A stretch of DNA of 64,000 bases from Cyrtodaria siliqua (taxonomy: Eukaryota; Mollusca; Bivalvia; Adapedonta; Hiatellidae): contig JAWPHD010006805.1 of assembly GCA_037043455.1 (NCBI GenBank), positions 10,001-74,000 of the forward strand. Reading direction: 5' to 3'. How positions within the stretch are numbered: the stretch's first letter is position 1; every line of letters begins with the position of its first letter. Below the pieces are notes generated by a model, which was given only the letters and a program-made list of their open reading frames with translations, was not told the origin of the DNA and did not search any database. Of this stretch, positions 37,001-48,194 are shown piece after piece. Both the position numbers and the translations under genes were made by a program.

Positions 37001-37707
37001 TACCAATTGAATACAGGCACATGAACTAATATGTAATATATAGTGTCTAGTCTCAGCCAGTTGGTTACCAACTGAATACAGGCACATGAACAAATATTTT
37101 ATATATAGTGTCTAGTCTCAGCCAGTTGGTTACCAATTGAATACAGGCACATGAACTAATATGTAATATATGGTGTCTAGTCACAGCCAGTTGGTTACCA
37201 ATTGAATACAGGCACATGAACTAATATGTAATATATGGTGTCTAGTCACAGCCAGTTGGTTACCAATTGAATACAGGCACATGAACTAATATGTAATATA
37301 TGGTGTCTAGTCACAGCCAGTTGGTTACCAACTGAATACAGGCACATGAACAAATATGTAATATATAGTGTCTAGTCTCAGCCAGATGGTTACCAATTGA
37401 ATACAGACACATGAACAAATATGTAATATATGGTGTCTAGTCTCAGCCAGTTGGTTACCAACTGAATACAGGCACATGAACAAATATGTAATATATAGTG
37501 TCTAGTCTCAGCCAGTTGGTTACCAATTGAATACAGGCACATGAACTATTATGTAATATATAATGTCTAGTCTCAGCCAGTTGGTTACCAATTGAATACA
37601 GGCACATGAACTATTATGTAATATATAGTGTCTAGTCTCAGCGAGTTGGTTACCAATTGAATACAGGCACATGAACAAATATGTAATATATAGTGTCTAG
37701 TCTCAGT
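28033..37707. repeat. Tandem segmental duplication of ~4.84 kb inside the satellite
   Basis: Landmark variants recur with a constant offset of 4837 bp: the 'aataagtaatacatag' unit at 28891 and 33728, and again at 31286 and 36123. Sequence between them matches almost base for base in the parts compared, with one difference noted (ggttagcaatt near 31644 against ggttaccaatt near 36481). Copy one runs to about 32870 and copy two to about 37707. Shorter offsets of 900 and 1940 bp also occur (38063, 38963). Confidence 0.88.
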
Positions 37708-39519
37708 CAGTTGGTTACCTATTGAATACAGGCACATGAACTAATATGTAAAATATAGTGTCTAGTCTCAGCCAGTTGGTTACCAATTGAATACAGGCAC
37801 ATGAACTAATATGTAATATATAGTGTCTAGTCAATGCCAGTTGGTTACCAATTGAATACAGGCACATGAACTAATATGTAATATATAGAGTCTAGTCTCA
37901 GCGAGTTGGTTACCAATTGAATACAGGCACATGAAGAAATATGTAATATATAGTGTCTAGTCTCAGCGAGTTGGTTACCAATTGAATACAGGCACATGAA
38001 CAAATATGTAATATATAGTGTCTAGTCTCAACCAGTTGGTTACCAATTGAATACAGGCACATGAACAAATAAGTAATACATAGTGTCTAGTCTCAGCGAG
38101 TTGGTTACCAATTGAATACAGGCCCATGAACAAATATGTAATATATAGTGTCTAGTCTCAGCGAGTTGGTTACCAATTGAATACAGGCCCATGAACAAAT
38201 ATGTAATATATAGAGTCTAGTCTCAGCGAGTTGGTTACCAATTAAATACAGGCCCATGAACAAATATGTAATATAGTGTCTAGTGTTGGTTACCAATTGA
38301 ATACAGGCCCATGAACAAATATGTAATATGTAGAGTCTAGTCTCAGCGAGTTGGTTACCAGTTGAATACAGGCCCATGAACAAATATGTAATATGTAGTG
38401 TCTAGTCTCAGCGAGTTGGTTACCAATTGAATACAGGCCCATGAACAAGTATGTAATATATAGAGTCTAGTCTCAGCGAGTTGGTTACCAATTGAATACA
38501 GGCCCATGAACAAATATGTAATATATAGTGTCTAGTCTCAGCCAGTTGGTTACCAATTGAATACAGGCACATGAACAAATATGTAATATATAGTGTCTAG
38601 TCTCAGTCAGTTGGTTACCTATTGAATACAGGCACATGAACTAATATGTAAAATATAGTGTCTAGTCTCAGCCAGTTGGTTACCAATTGAATACAGGCAC
38701 ATGAACTAATATGTAATATATAGTGTCTAGTCTCAGCCAGTTGGTTACCAATTGAATACAGGCACATGAACTAATATGTAATATATAGTGTCTAGTCAAT
38801 GCCAGTTGGTTACCAATTGAATACAGGCACATGAACAAATATGTAATATATAGTGTCTAGTCACAGCGAGTTGGTTACCAATTGAATACAGGCACATGAA
38901 CAAATATGTAATATATAGTGTCTAGTCTCAACCAGTTGGTTACCAATTGAATACAGGCACATGAACAAATAAGTAATACATAGTGTCTAGTCTCAGCGAG
39001 TTGGTTACCAATTGAATACAGGCCCATGAACAAATATGTAATATATAGAGTCTAGTCTCAGCGAGTTGGTTACCAATTAAATACAGGCCCATGAACAAAT
39101 ATGTAATATAGTGTCTAGTGTTGGTTACCAATTGAATACAGGCCCATGAACAAATACGTAATATATAGTGTCTAGTCTCAGCGAGTTGGTTACCAGTTGA
39201 ATACAGGCCCATGAACAAATATGTAATATGTAGTGTCTAGTCTCAGCGAGTTGGTTACCAATTGAATACAGGCCCATGAACAAGTATGTAATATATAGTG
39301 TCTAGTCTCAGCGAGTTGGTTACCAATTGAATACAGGCCCATGAACAAATATGTAATATATAGTGTCTAGTCTCAGCGAGTTGGTTACCAATTGAATACA
39401 GGCACATGAAGAAATATGTAATATATAGAGTCTAGTCTCAGCCAGTTGGTTACCAATTGAATACAGGCACATGAACAAATATGTAATATATAGAGTCTAG
39501 TCTCAGCGAGTTGGTTACC

Positions 39520-39590
39520 AACTGACTTTCATACAACACCGAGATCGAGATTTTTAAATAAGGCAATACCGAGTTTTTTCTATCTTTAGC
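39520..39590 (-). CDS. Possible UVRAG exon end at the satellite edge
   Basis: The minus strand beyond the last satellite unit reads an open stretch ending SVLPYLKISISVLYESQL, followed by GTAACC at 39518. The pattern YF.LHL...FY.SE at a comparable place near the start of the UVRAG C2 domain is loosely similar, and the position (upstream of 12529 on the same strand) would fit. The similarity is weak, no clear acceptor was found, and this is a candidate only. Confidence 0.25.
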
Positions 39591-39599
39591 AGGTCATCC

Positions 39600-40358
39600 T
39601 ACATAACACATCTAATGAAAACAAACATTTCTCCTCTGGTTGAAAGAGTCATCCTGCATAACAAATAAAAATTATACTGTAAATAAACATTTCTCCTCTG
39701 GCTGATGCAGTCATACTTCAAAACAAATATACTGAAAAAAACAACGTTTCTTTCTCGAAACCAACCTACCAGGCAAGAAAAAAGAAACGAAGAGTCGAGA
39801 GGTGGCCCATTTGGCTCACATTTATTTCACTTCTATTTCTTGACTTCCGCATTCCGCATTCCCAACTCCGCATTCCGAATTCCGAATGCCGAATTCCGAA
39901 TTCTGCTTTCATAATATTCCGCATTCCGAATTAGAAGTAGTTAGTAAGATAATAATAATAATATAGTTTATAGGCATAAATGACCAGTCAAAATGATAAG
40001 AAAAAGAGCCATTGTTTATTGTTTGCTAGAGTTAGACCATAATAATAATAATAATAATAATAATTTATGCGTGCATGTGCATGTATGTGTGTTGTGAAAT
40101 CTCAGTATTACTGGTAAAGATGCAATTACTTCACATTTTATATCTAATAATCATGTAATATAAAAGTGTATGAATATTGCCAATGACCACGATTGTTGTA
40201 TTTTTATATAAACCACATATTTTAAATTAAATTCCCTATAACCTGAGTATCCGTGTATCCTTTGTATAAATACACCATAAACGTATATACTATTATACCC
40301 TATAAATATACACAAACTCCTACTCTTATACCCTATAAATATACACAAACACCTACTC
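39600..40358. other. Simple repeats, no gene
   Basis: Bases 39840-39935 are a run of 'cattccgaattccgaatg' type repeats, matched in reverse at 40824-40856. There are (aat)n runs at 39945 and 40040 and a 40-bp direct repeat near 40285-40350 ('ataccctataaatatacac'). Confidence 0.6.
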
Positions 40359-40371
40359 GAGTATCTGTTAA

Positions 40372-40709
40372 CTGAATTGGGTTTTTACGGCGCACCAACA
40401 CATGAAAGGTTATATGGCGCCTAACAAGGATGAACATGCCAGGCTCATCCTCCATTTACATCAAGTTAAAATATGGAGAATGGGCCTCGAACCTTCTAAT
40501 CTGCAGAACTGCAGAGTTACTGCAAATTCTATAGTAAACATTCCATTTACGATGGAGCCACGTTTCCACGTTTGTATATGCGGTGTCATGATGAAGATCT
40601 TGAATGAGCATGATAAAAAATGACAAAATGAACATGAAGGGGGGTCCTACCCCTCTGCGTCTAGCGGGATTTGCAGTGGTTGTATTCTACCCCGGCAACC
40701 ACACGGGGA
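40372..40709 (-). mobile_element. SINE-like insertion with 13-bp target duplication
   Basis: Flanked by perfect gagtatctgttaa at 40359-40371 and 40710-40722. The insert is 338 bp with its tail (aattgggttttt) on the left, so it is on the minus strand. The body shares 'gccaggctcatcctccat' and 'ggagccacgttt' with 12800-13090. Clean duplications show a target-primed retrotransposition. Confidence 0.88.
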
Positions 40710-40722
40710 GAGTATCTGTTAA

Positions 40723-41759
40723 TCCTTTGTATATACACACTATTAACTTCAATATAAAATATAAGATTTTCAAAAATACTCTTATTTAGTATTAGTGCAA
40801 ACATGAAAAAAAAACATTATTATGGAATGCGGAATTCGGAATTCAGAATTCAGAAATATTTTATTGTTATGTGTGTGGGTGGTGTATATCACTAGCAGAT
40901 CCAGGTTGGAGTATAAATTCAGAGTGGATCACTAGCGGATCCAGAGGGAAGCCCGTGCGAAAAAATCGAAAAGAAACATGTGTTGTAGTTTTCTTGTTAT
41001 TGTGAAAACTTCTGCTCCCCCTCGAGGTAAAATCCTGGATCTGCGTATTAACTTTCGGATATGAGATTACAGTTTATTCGTACCAATTAGATTTTAAGAG
41101 AGCAGGCGCATAGCTGGGCTTACGCATCTACCCACGTGCGTACAATGTCCGAAAAAATAAAAATCGAAACAAATGCGAAAAAATTCCATTCCATCCCAGG
41201 TTTTAGACTATACCGATACATGGAGCATTTTAACCAGACATTTTTGACCTTGACACCGGCAACGCAATTTCTCAAATAATTCGCTGTAAAACAGTTAATT
41301 GTTGTTGCAATTGTATATATGTATCGAGTAACTGACTACATACAAATAACACATTTATAACTCAAGTCAAATGTCTATAAATGCCGAAGATACAACAAAG
41401 TTAGTTTCAAATTTGTGAAAGTTTATTTTTGTCCGCCATGTTTGAACCAGAGCAACCATCCCCTTGCCGTGGGTTGAACTATAGTAGATTGATGAATCAT
41501 TCTGGTTAAACCATTGCGTATTCGATCTGACCATAGTTAAACTACGGCTACTATGGTTCGTGATCGAAGTCACTCATATTATCTCGGAGGTCAAGGTAAT
41601 CAGGCTGCTATGTTTACAGGCTGTTCCATTGGGCACCCCGTATGCAAAGTTCTGCGTGGTATAATATGTTTAAATACACTAGTAGTCACATGACGAACAA
41701 TTAAGTCATTGCTTACATCATATAGCTTGCGCTGGATGACGTCAAACATTCTCACCTTG
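40723..41759. other. No gene; repeat fragments
   Basis: Bases 40880-41050 contain a doubled 'tcactagc.gatccag' and look like an interspersed repeat. Bases 41400-41580 include 'accatagttaaactacgg' and resemble 20240-20345 in reverse. Confidence 0.4.
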
Positions 41760-41765
41760 TTAAAT

Positions 41766-42030
41766 GTTATGTGTACTGGTGCATAGGGGGGATCACTTGC
41801 CCCTCACCGCTGTAGGTTCGATCCCTCAGGGGCCTAGTAATCTTTATGTGAGGAAGCTATCCAGCTGGCTTGCGGAATGTCGGTGGTTCTACCCAGGTGC
41901 CCGCCCGTGTACGAAAATTGCCCGGAGGGGCACCTGGGGTCTTCCTTCACCAACAGAAGCTGGAAAGTCGCCATACGACCTTAGCTGTTGGTGCGACTAT
42001 AAAATCCAATTCAATTCAATTCAATTCATC
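41766..42030 (+). mobile_element. tRNA-derived SINE with (aattc)n tail
   Basis: A Pol III B box (GGTTCGATCCC, 41815-41825) is followed by a central block with 'aatgtcggtggttctaccc', and the element ends in four or five copies of aattc. The central block recalls the conserved-core SINE superfamilies described in molluscs (Meta/MESC type); the exact family is inference. Confidence 0.75.
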
Positions 42031-42255
42031 AAAATCAGTGAATAATTGAGAGAGGAGATAGAAGGAAAAGTTAAGGTGCCACGTGATATTTTGGTTACTT
42101 CATTGTTTAAGGATATTCAAAATTTTGAATTGGGCAGAGTCCTTCCTGTGAAATGAAAAATCATTTTGGCTGATTTTATGAAATTAATGATAACAATGCA
42201 ACAAATTGATTTCTGTTATACATAACATATATAAGAGCAAATAAAGACTAAACTA

Positions 42256-43562
42256 GACGGGTGTTCCGCGGAACACGTGTGTCGCCTATCAGTGCTTTGT
42301 CAGTATAACAAGCTTTTTTGGACCTTGACACACTGGCCTGACAAAGTTTCAGTGAAGAAAAAAATGAGTATTTAACCCACATTCAGTGTGCCCTTGACTT
42401 TTATATTTTAGTATGGCCATGTCCATGTTGTCATGACAAGTGTATATTGAAAGATTGATGAAGAAATAAAAAGAATTGAGAAAGTTATAGCCAACATTAA
42501 GTTTTCGTGAAGAAAAAAAGAGAGTATTTAACCCATATAATGACCTTCAGTGTGACCTTGACCTTTATATTTTAGTATGGTCATGGCGATTTTGTCATGA
42601 TGAGTATATATTGAAAGTTTGATGAAGAAATATCAAGAAATGAGAAAGTTATAACCAACTTTTTCTCGTGAAGAAAATAATGAGTATTTAACCCATATAT
42701 CATATTGACCTTCAGTGTGACCTTGAACTTTATATTTTAGTATGGTCACGTTGGTGTTGTCATGATGAGTATATATTGGAAGTTTGAATGAATGAATGGT
42801 TTTATGGCACGTCGACACATAAATATGGCATATTGTGCGCAAAAACCGATGAATCATGAAAGAATGAAGTAGTAATTAAAAATAATGTAAACGTATAAAG
42901 ATCAAATTATCTACAAATAAGGGATGATATGGTAGCAATATAAACTATGTATATATGTAAATCAACAAATGCCCGCCAACGGGCTTGTAAACAAGGAAAA
43001 TATTATATTGATTTATAAAGTCTGATTTCTTTAAGGAAATCTAAAACAAGACTAAAATCTATAGTATCAAATAACTCTTTCAAAGTATTAACTGTGTAGT
43101 ATCTTTGTTGCGTAGGATAAAAGTCTACACATTTCAACAAGATACCGGTATGTTTGACCGTTAAAGGTGCAAAAGAGGGTATACATTCTGGCAACCTTGT
43201 AATAAATATGAATGAGTACAGCTTGTATGCCCTATCCTGACCCTGGCTAGGACAACTTCCTCACGACATTGGAAGTTTGATGAAGAAATATCAAGAAATG
43301 AGAAAGTTATACCCAACGTTAAGTTTTCGTGAAGAAAAAAATGAGTATTTAACCCATATAATGACCTTCAGTGTGACCTTGACCTTCATATTTTAGTATG
43401 GTCATGTCGATGTTGTCATGATAAGTAAATATTGAAAGTTTGATGAAGAAATATCAAGAAATGAGAAAGTTATAGCCAATGTTAAGTTTCATGATGGACG
43501 GACTGACTGACGACAAAGTGATCCCTATGTATCGCATTTTTCTTCGACAAGGCGACACAAAA
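42256..43562. mobile_element. Composite element with TGTGTCGCCT inverted ends
   Basis: Starts with the perfect palindrome gtgttccgcggaacac (42260-42275) followed by tgtgtcgcct, and ends near 43560 with aggcgacaca. Inside are about four ~160-bp direct units with 'ttcagtgtgaccttgacctt' and 'gtcatgatgagtatatattg'. The third unit is interrupted by the LINE fragment at 42788-43267. The same palindromic start occurs at 5739. No protein of its own. Confidence 0.65.
42788..43267 (-). mobile_element. 5'-truncated LINE insertion, end of ORF2
   Basis: Flanked by perfect attggaagtttga at 42775-42787 and 43268-43280, an insertion into the element around it. The minus strand encodes, at 43194-43003, KHTGILLKCVDFYP then NTLKELFDTIDFSLVLDFLK and a stop. 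This resembles the C-terminal end of a non-LTR reverse transcriptase ORF. The 3' end is 'ccataaaaccattcattcat', with an (attc)n-type tail. Only the 3' 480 bp were inserted. Confidence 0.82.
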
Positions 43563-44262
43563 AAAGAGTTCTAAAAATGTTATCAGTTATCTACAATCTG
43601 ACATTAAAATATACCATTTTTGTGCATCCGCCTAGAAATATGCACAACCATTAAAACAAATAACAACCATATAATCCTCTCTCGTCTTATCAAGGACAGT
43701 TGAAATACAAAATGTTTAAAATGATTTCATATTGGCTCAAATTTAACCAAACACAGAGGTGTCTCCCAGCAATATTACAAATGTACATGTGTTACTCAGC
43801 ATACTTAGATCATGCTTGAAAAATGAGGTGCCAGGTAGGTAAACAGATTAGTATATTCAATCAATAGTAATGTGCTTGACCATGCATACATTGCAGTTAC
43901 CAAGGCTAACTTACCTGTGTTTTTGTCATGACAATGTAAACCTTCAGGAACCTCTATACTTTGTGTATTAAATTGTCACCACAGTGTGGTCGTTAAAATT
44001 GATTCTGAGAATGTGTTCATGTACAATATTTGTTACCGTAAGTTTTAAGTGATTGGTATAAAAAGTTAAAAAATGGATTTTCAGCTGCCCTAGATAAGAC
44101 TTTGAAGATTACATTGCTATTGATATTTAATTTACTTCTCTGAATATTACTGTGTGGATGCAGGAAAATGGGAGTTTTTCAATTTGAAATAATTATTATA
44201 CTATTGCATTTTTTTTCTTGATTTCTTTCTGTATATATGCTATATATATAATAAATAATGAA
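43563..44262. other. No feature recognised
   Basis: AT-rich, unique-looking sequence; no open frame of interest and no repeat structure seen. Confidence 0.4.
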
Positions 44263-44275
44263 AGTACTTGATTTA

Positions 44276-45038
44276 CTTCTCCTGCTCTTCACAGCGTGCA
44301 CGTCGCGGAGAGGGCACTGGTGAGACTCATGGTGTTTGTATAGGGGTCGCCTTGCCAGCCCTATACAACATTACTGGTGATGTGAAGCACTATATTCGCG
44401 TATAGTGACCAACACACTGGTACTTCTGAACTGGTTTGTCTCGGTTCAGGAGCCTGAGTGTCACTTGACCGATAGTGAAGATGTCCCCTGCGCCCCCGTA
44501 AAGGCAATCATCATTTGATCAGATAGCAGTGAACCCGCTCGGAAGTTGGAAGACAGAAGTCCGCGGGCCGGAGCCGAGATCAACCAACACAGAGTAGAAG
44601 TATCAACGTAGCAGTAACTAGTCAGTAATAGTTAGGGATCGACGCCGAGGCCTACATTCAACCGTAGTCAACCAACTGAAGAGGGGTAGAGACTCAACAC
44701 AGCTATCCAGATGATGTTTGCAGCGCAGGGGCCATATTGTGACGGGTGTGGCCCCAAACACAAGGACCCCGACCACTAGCGGCTGTAGGACACCACACTA
44801 GCGGATGTAGCTCAACCACAGTAGTGGATGCAGGCCACCGCCACAGCGACAACTACACAGAGCAGCAGCGACACAACACTACACATCTACAAGAGAAACG
44901 ACTACACTACACAGCAGCACCAGATCAACCAACACATTCAGCTAGAACAGTCCAGACTCTATTGTGCCCGTCGCGGCAGGGAAACTTGTCGTGTTTGTTG
45001 GTGGAAGGACTATAAACCTCAGAACTACACACACACAC
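44276..45038 (+). mobile_element. Unclassified 763-bp retroposon with target duplication
   Basis: Flanked by perfect agtacttgattta at 44263-44275 and 45039-45051. The insert ends in (ac)n, which could be its tail. It is clearly richer in G+C than the surroundings and contains 'aggggtcgccttgcc'. Two overlapping open frames (44746-45015, 44828-45052) look random in composition and are not called as genes. It could be a large SINE, a processed RNA copy or a solo LTR-like unit; no family recognised. Confidence 0.75.
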
Positions 45039-45346
45039 AGTACTTGATTTAATGCCCTAACTTGTGCTTAAAATACATACTGCATCAAAATGGTTTTCAT
45101 TGTCACAGGTTGGATATCACCAATTCCAATTGCTGAAGTACCTTAAAGCTGTACAGTCCCTATTTTGACTGGTAATAACTCATGAATATGAATGAGTCAC
45201 GTGTGAAGTAGTTTCAAATCGACGAACACCCCAAAAGTCGGTATATAAGCATAATTCGATGCGTAAAAGTTCACATTTTTTTATAGCTTCCGTACAGGTA
45301 ACATCGATAAATAGACGGCTTCAGAATATGTGATAAAATAGTTGCC

Positions 45347-45425
45347 AGGAACGGGATTTGAACCACAGCCTTGCACTTGTAAGTTTTGAAAGATTTACAC
45401 TGAACCCCTAGACCACTGCTATTTA
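45347..45425 (-). other. tRNA-like segment
   Basis: The minus strand reads TGGTCTAGGGGTTCAGTG (A-box region) and later GGTTCAAATCCCG, a perfect B box, at tRNA-like spacing, within a sequence that looks like a repeat. A complete cloverleaf is not evident. Confidence 0.5.
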
Positions 45426-45429
45426 TTGG

Positions 45430-46121
45430 TATGTTGTAGCATTTTTAACACTAAATAGGTATTACTTAATAACAAGTATTTTACATTTTCCTTGTGATTC
45501 TACATGCAAGTAGGTGGGTCACTACCATCCGACCCAAATAGCTTTTTAAAAACATACTCAAGGTATGGTTTGTGTATGTTTTTTTGATAAAACTAAGATA
45601 GGTGTTTCAAAACAAGTAAGAAAAAATATAGCTTCTTATATTAGGGAACCCAGTACAGAGCTTAGAGCTATAACGGACGTCTATGGAAAATGATTTGGTG
45701 TAGTATGACCTGTTCGTCACTTTCCAGCAGTTGCCATATTGTTTATCTTACAATTGAAGAGCTCGCTACCGCAAGAGTTGTCGTTTCTTGAAAATAGTTC
45801 AATAGGGCGTCGAATACTCTTCGAGTCGGATTCCCTGTGTGAGGGAATCCGACGAGGCAGTTCCGGTTTGCAAAACAGGTGCTTATTTGGGATGGTCTAA
45901 TGCAAGGCCGATTACGGGCGGCATAAGGGCGAGCGAGTAGAGGCCGGATCCGGGTTGGATAAGGGCGAGTCAGTATAGGCCGGCAAAAGGGGTAAAGGTT
46001 TTGATACACAAACTTTATCCAGACTAGTCTCTTCTGAACTCTTGGCCGAATTTTGGCATGGATGATGAACCCTAGTTGCACCTATCATTGCAGTGTTCTG
46101 GTTGAATGAGTTATGGCCTAA
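45430..46121. other. No gene seen apart from the hairpin
   Basis: Open frames on the minus strand (46081-45743, 46133-45912) are proline/arginine rich and overlap the tandem 'aagggcgag' repeats; they are not supported as genes. Confidence 0.4.
45825..45853. other. Perfect 12-bp stem hairpin
   Basis: GTCGGATTCCCT, loop gtgtg, AGGGAATCCGAC. To its right, 45915-45985 holds two copies of an 'ataagggcgag..aggccgg' unit. Function unknown. Confidence 0.7.
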
Positions 46122-46123
46122 TA

Positions 46124-47413
46124 CAAGGGGCATTCAATAAATTCTGTCACTAGTGTTATAAATCAACAGATATTACGAATAATGTGTATTTTTCTGTTAT
46201 AACCCTTCAAAGTATTCCCCCTTAGACATATTAACAGATATTCACTTTCGCAGTCGAGCTATCCATGACTTAGATGCCGCAAAGTAGTCTCCCCTTGGTA
46301 TACTGTTGAGACACTGAGCACTTCTAGAATCATAGTGTTTCCCAGAGAGCATTTTTTTCAATAAAGAGAATAAGAAAAAGTCACAGAGACTTAGGTCGGG
46401 TGAGTCAGGTGGGTGGTCAAGCTGTACTACTTTTTCTCGCTTCAAGAAAGACTGGACAATTTGGCCTTTTTGAGCTGAGGCATTATCATGAATGAGCTGG
46501 ATGCCATTCAAAGCTTTACTTGGACGCATTTTTTTATAGAAATTTTCGACATATTTAAGAAATGTGTCTCTGTAAAACTTAGCTGTAATAGTTCTCCCTT
46601 CTTTGCATGGTATCTGTACCACAGACCCACTAGAATTAAAGAAAATGGCATAAAGACCTTTTTAGCACTTTTTATCTGCTTGGAAATCACTGGCCTTGTC
46701 TGATTTTGTTTTAACCATTGCTTGTTATTCCTGCGATGCTGGGGCTCAAAATAGTACACCCACATCTCATCTCCAGTAAAAGAATTTTTTCTGGGATTAC
46801 AATTTTCAAATTTCTTCAGGAGATCTTTTGTGCATTTCAAACATTTGACCTTTTGTTCAGATGTCAGCAAATGAGGGACCAATCTAGCACAAAGTTTCCT
46901 TAATTTCAAACAGCTGGTCAAAAGGTGATGGTTCGTGCCTTCTGAAATGCCCTCCCTATTAGCTATCTCGGAAACAGCATAACGCCCATCCTCTTCTACC
47001 ATTGGCTTCACTGCAGCAATATTCAGTTTTGTTGCTGCGACAACTGGCCTGTCTGTCTTCTTTGACGTCATTATTACCATCCTTAAATTGTTTAACCCAC
47101 CTAAAAGCTATTCTCAAAGTAACAGCAGAACTACCGAATACGCCGCACAGCTCAGCATGAATCTCCTTTGGGAGTACTTTTAAAGTAACCCGGGTTTCAA
47201 TGTAAGCCCTGATTTCTGACTTTTCTCCAACTTTCATTAAAGCTTTAGAATATAGCCACCATACATGAGTACGTATAATTTAACAGTGAATAACTCTGTC
47301 AATTTTAATCAGATTAAATCGAGATTTGGTGTGTACATGGGTCTTGAAATTTTTGTCGTTACGTCACATATTTTCTATGGCGGCCAATTAGTGAATTTAT
47401 TGAACGCCCCTCG
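46124..47413 (-). mobile_element. mariner element, full length but decayed
   Basis: 1290 bp between TA dinucleotides (46122-46123 and 47414-47415). The terminal inverted repeats are 21 bp (CAAGGGGCATTCAATAAATTC and its counterpart with two differences). Length, ends and TA target are those of mariner. The transposase lies on the minus strand. Confidence 0.92.
46242..47237 (-). pseudogene. mariner transposase, DD34D type, frameshifted
   Basis: Three overlapping frames carry it. 47237-46959 has a helix-turn-helix N-terminus (FRWVKQFKDG); 47080-46508 has the first catalytic aspartate in TGDEMWVYYFEPQ; 46622-46242 has LIHDNASAQKG and HPPDSPDLSLCDFFLF. The spacing between the second and third aspartates is 34 residues, the mariner signature. 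Frame changes near 47060 and 46600 break the protein, so this copy cannot encode active transposase. Confidence 0.9.
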
Positions 47414-48194
47414 TATATGACACAAACTTTCTCCAGACAATTTTGCCTGTACCCCTGGCTGGATTTCAGTGAAACTTGACAGAAATGATCAGTACCCAAT
47501 CTAGTTGCGCATGTTGTTGTCGTGTTCCGAATCAAAGACTACATATAGCAAGTAGATCGATACAGGCCCTCTTGGGCCTCTTGTTTTATCGGGCTGGTAA
47601 AATTTCTGTCGGGCTTGTAAAAATGTCCACGTTACTAGCCCGAAGGGCTTGTTCTTTCAAATCCTAATTTCTTTGAATGTGCAGCATGTGTGACTTGGAA
47701 TGGAGATTACTGAAGAAAGAAATTCTTTAATATGATCATTTGGTATATTTACATCATATTACATGTATGAGATAACCCAGCAATCATTCATCTGTAAAAC
47801 AAGATTAAATCAATGTTTGATAACATAACAAGGACCTTTCACTTAGGTGTTTATTTAATGTAATAACAGAAAATACGATTCAAAAGAGAGTCTCAGGAAT
47901 GTTGTCTTGTGAAAGCATAACATGTGTATTAGGAAGTAGCAACCAGCATGAAATAGCACCACGCAAAAACACATAGAAGTGGGAACAAGTTAAACTATGA
48001 GTGGGTACTTCCTCACACGGCAGACGTTCTGAATGGCAAGAGAGCACTATTATATTGTTACACTGATAGTTGATTCACTATAAAACCTCCTGTGTTGGTG
48101 TGTCGTAAAACTGAATTCAATTCTCAAATGCTTTGTTTTCGCTACAAATGCAATGTTTGCCATATACAACAAACATATGGACATATTCTCATCA
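47414..48194. other. Repeat fragments, no gene
   Basis: Bases 47560-47690 carry 'ggccctcttgggcctcttg' and 'tagcccgaagggcttg', ends of interspersed families seen elsewhere in the window. Nothing else recognised. Confidence 0.4.

Larger units (their letters stand above)
20405..39530. repeat. 19-kb satellite of 65-bp units
   Basis: About 290 units of 65 bp (core 'tctcagccagttggttacca', then 'attgaatacaggcacatgaa'). Variants include agcc/agcg, tatgtaat/tattttat, ggcaca/ggccca, tctcag/tcacag, and shortened units ('tagtgttggttacc'). They recur in fixed order, forming higher-order repeats toward the right. On the minus strand each unit holds CAATTG|GTAACC, a weak donor-like site. Short open frames of 60-94 codons recur only because the repeat recurs. 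Confidence 0.97.

Noticed and set aside
28033..39218. A 92-codon frame recurring about eight times (MFMGLYSTGNQLAE type)
   Set aside because: It is the 65-bp satellite translated. Copies follow the higher-order repeat and show no protein-level constraint.
44746..45052. Two overlapping + strand open frames of 74-89 codons
   Set aside because: They lie inside a retroposon, overlap in different frames and have low-complexity His/Thr/Gln composition.
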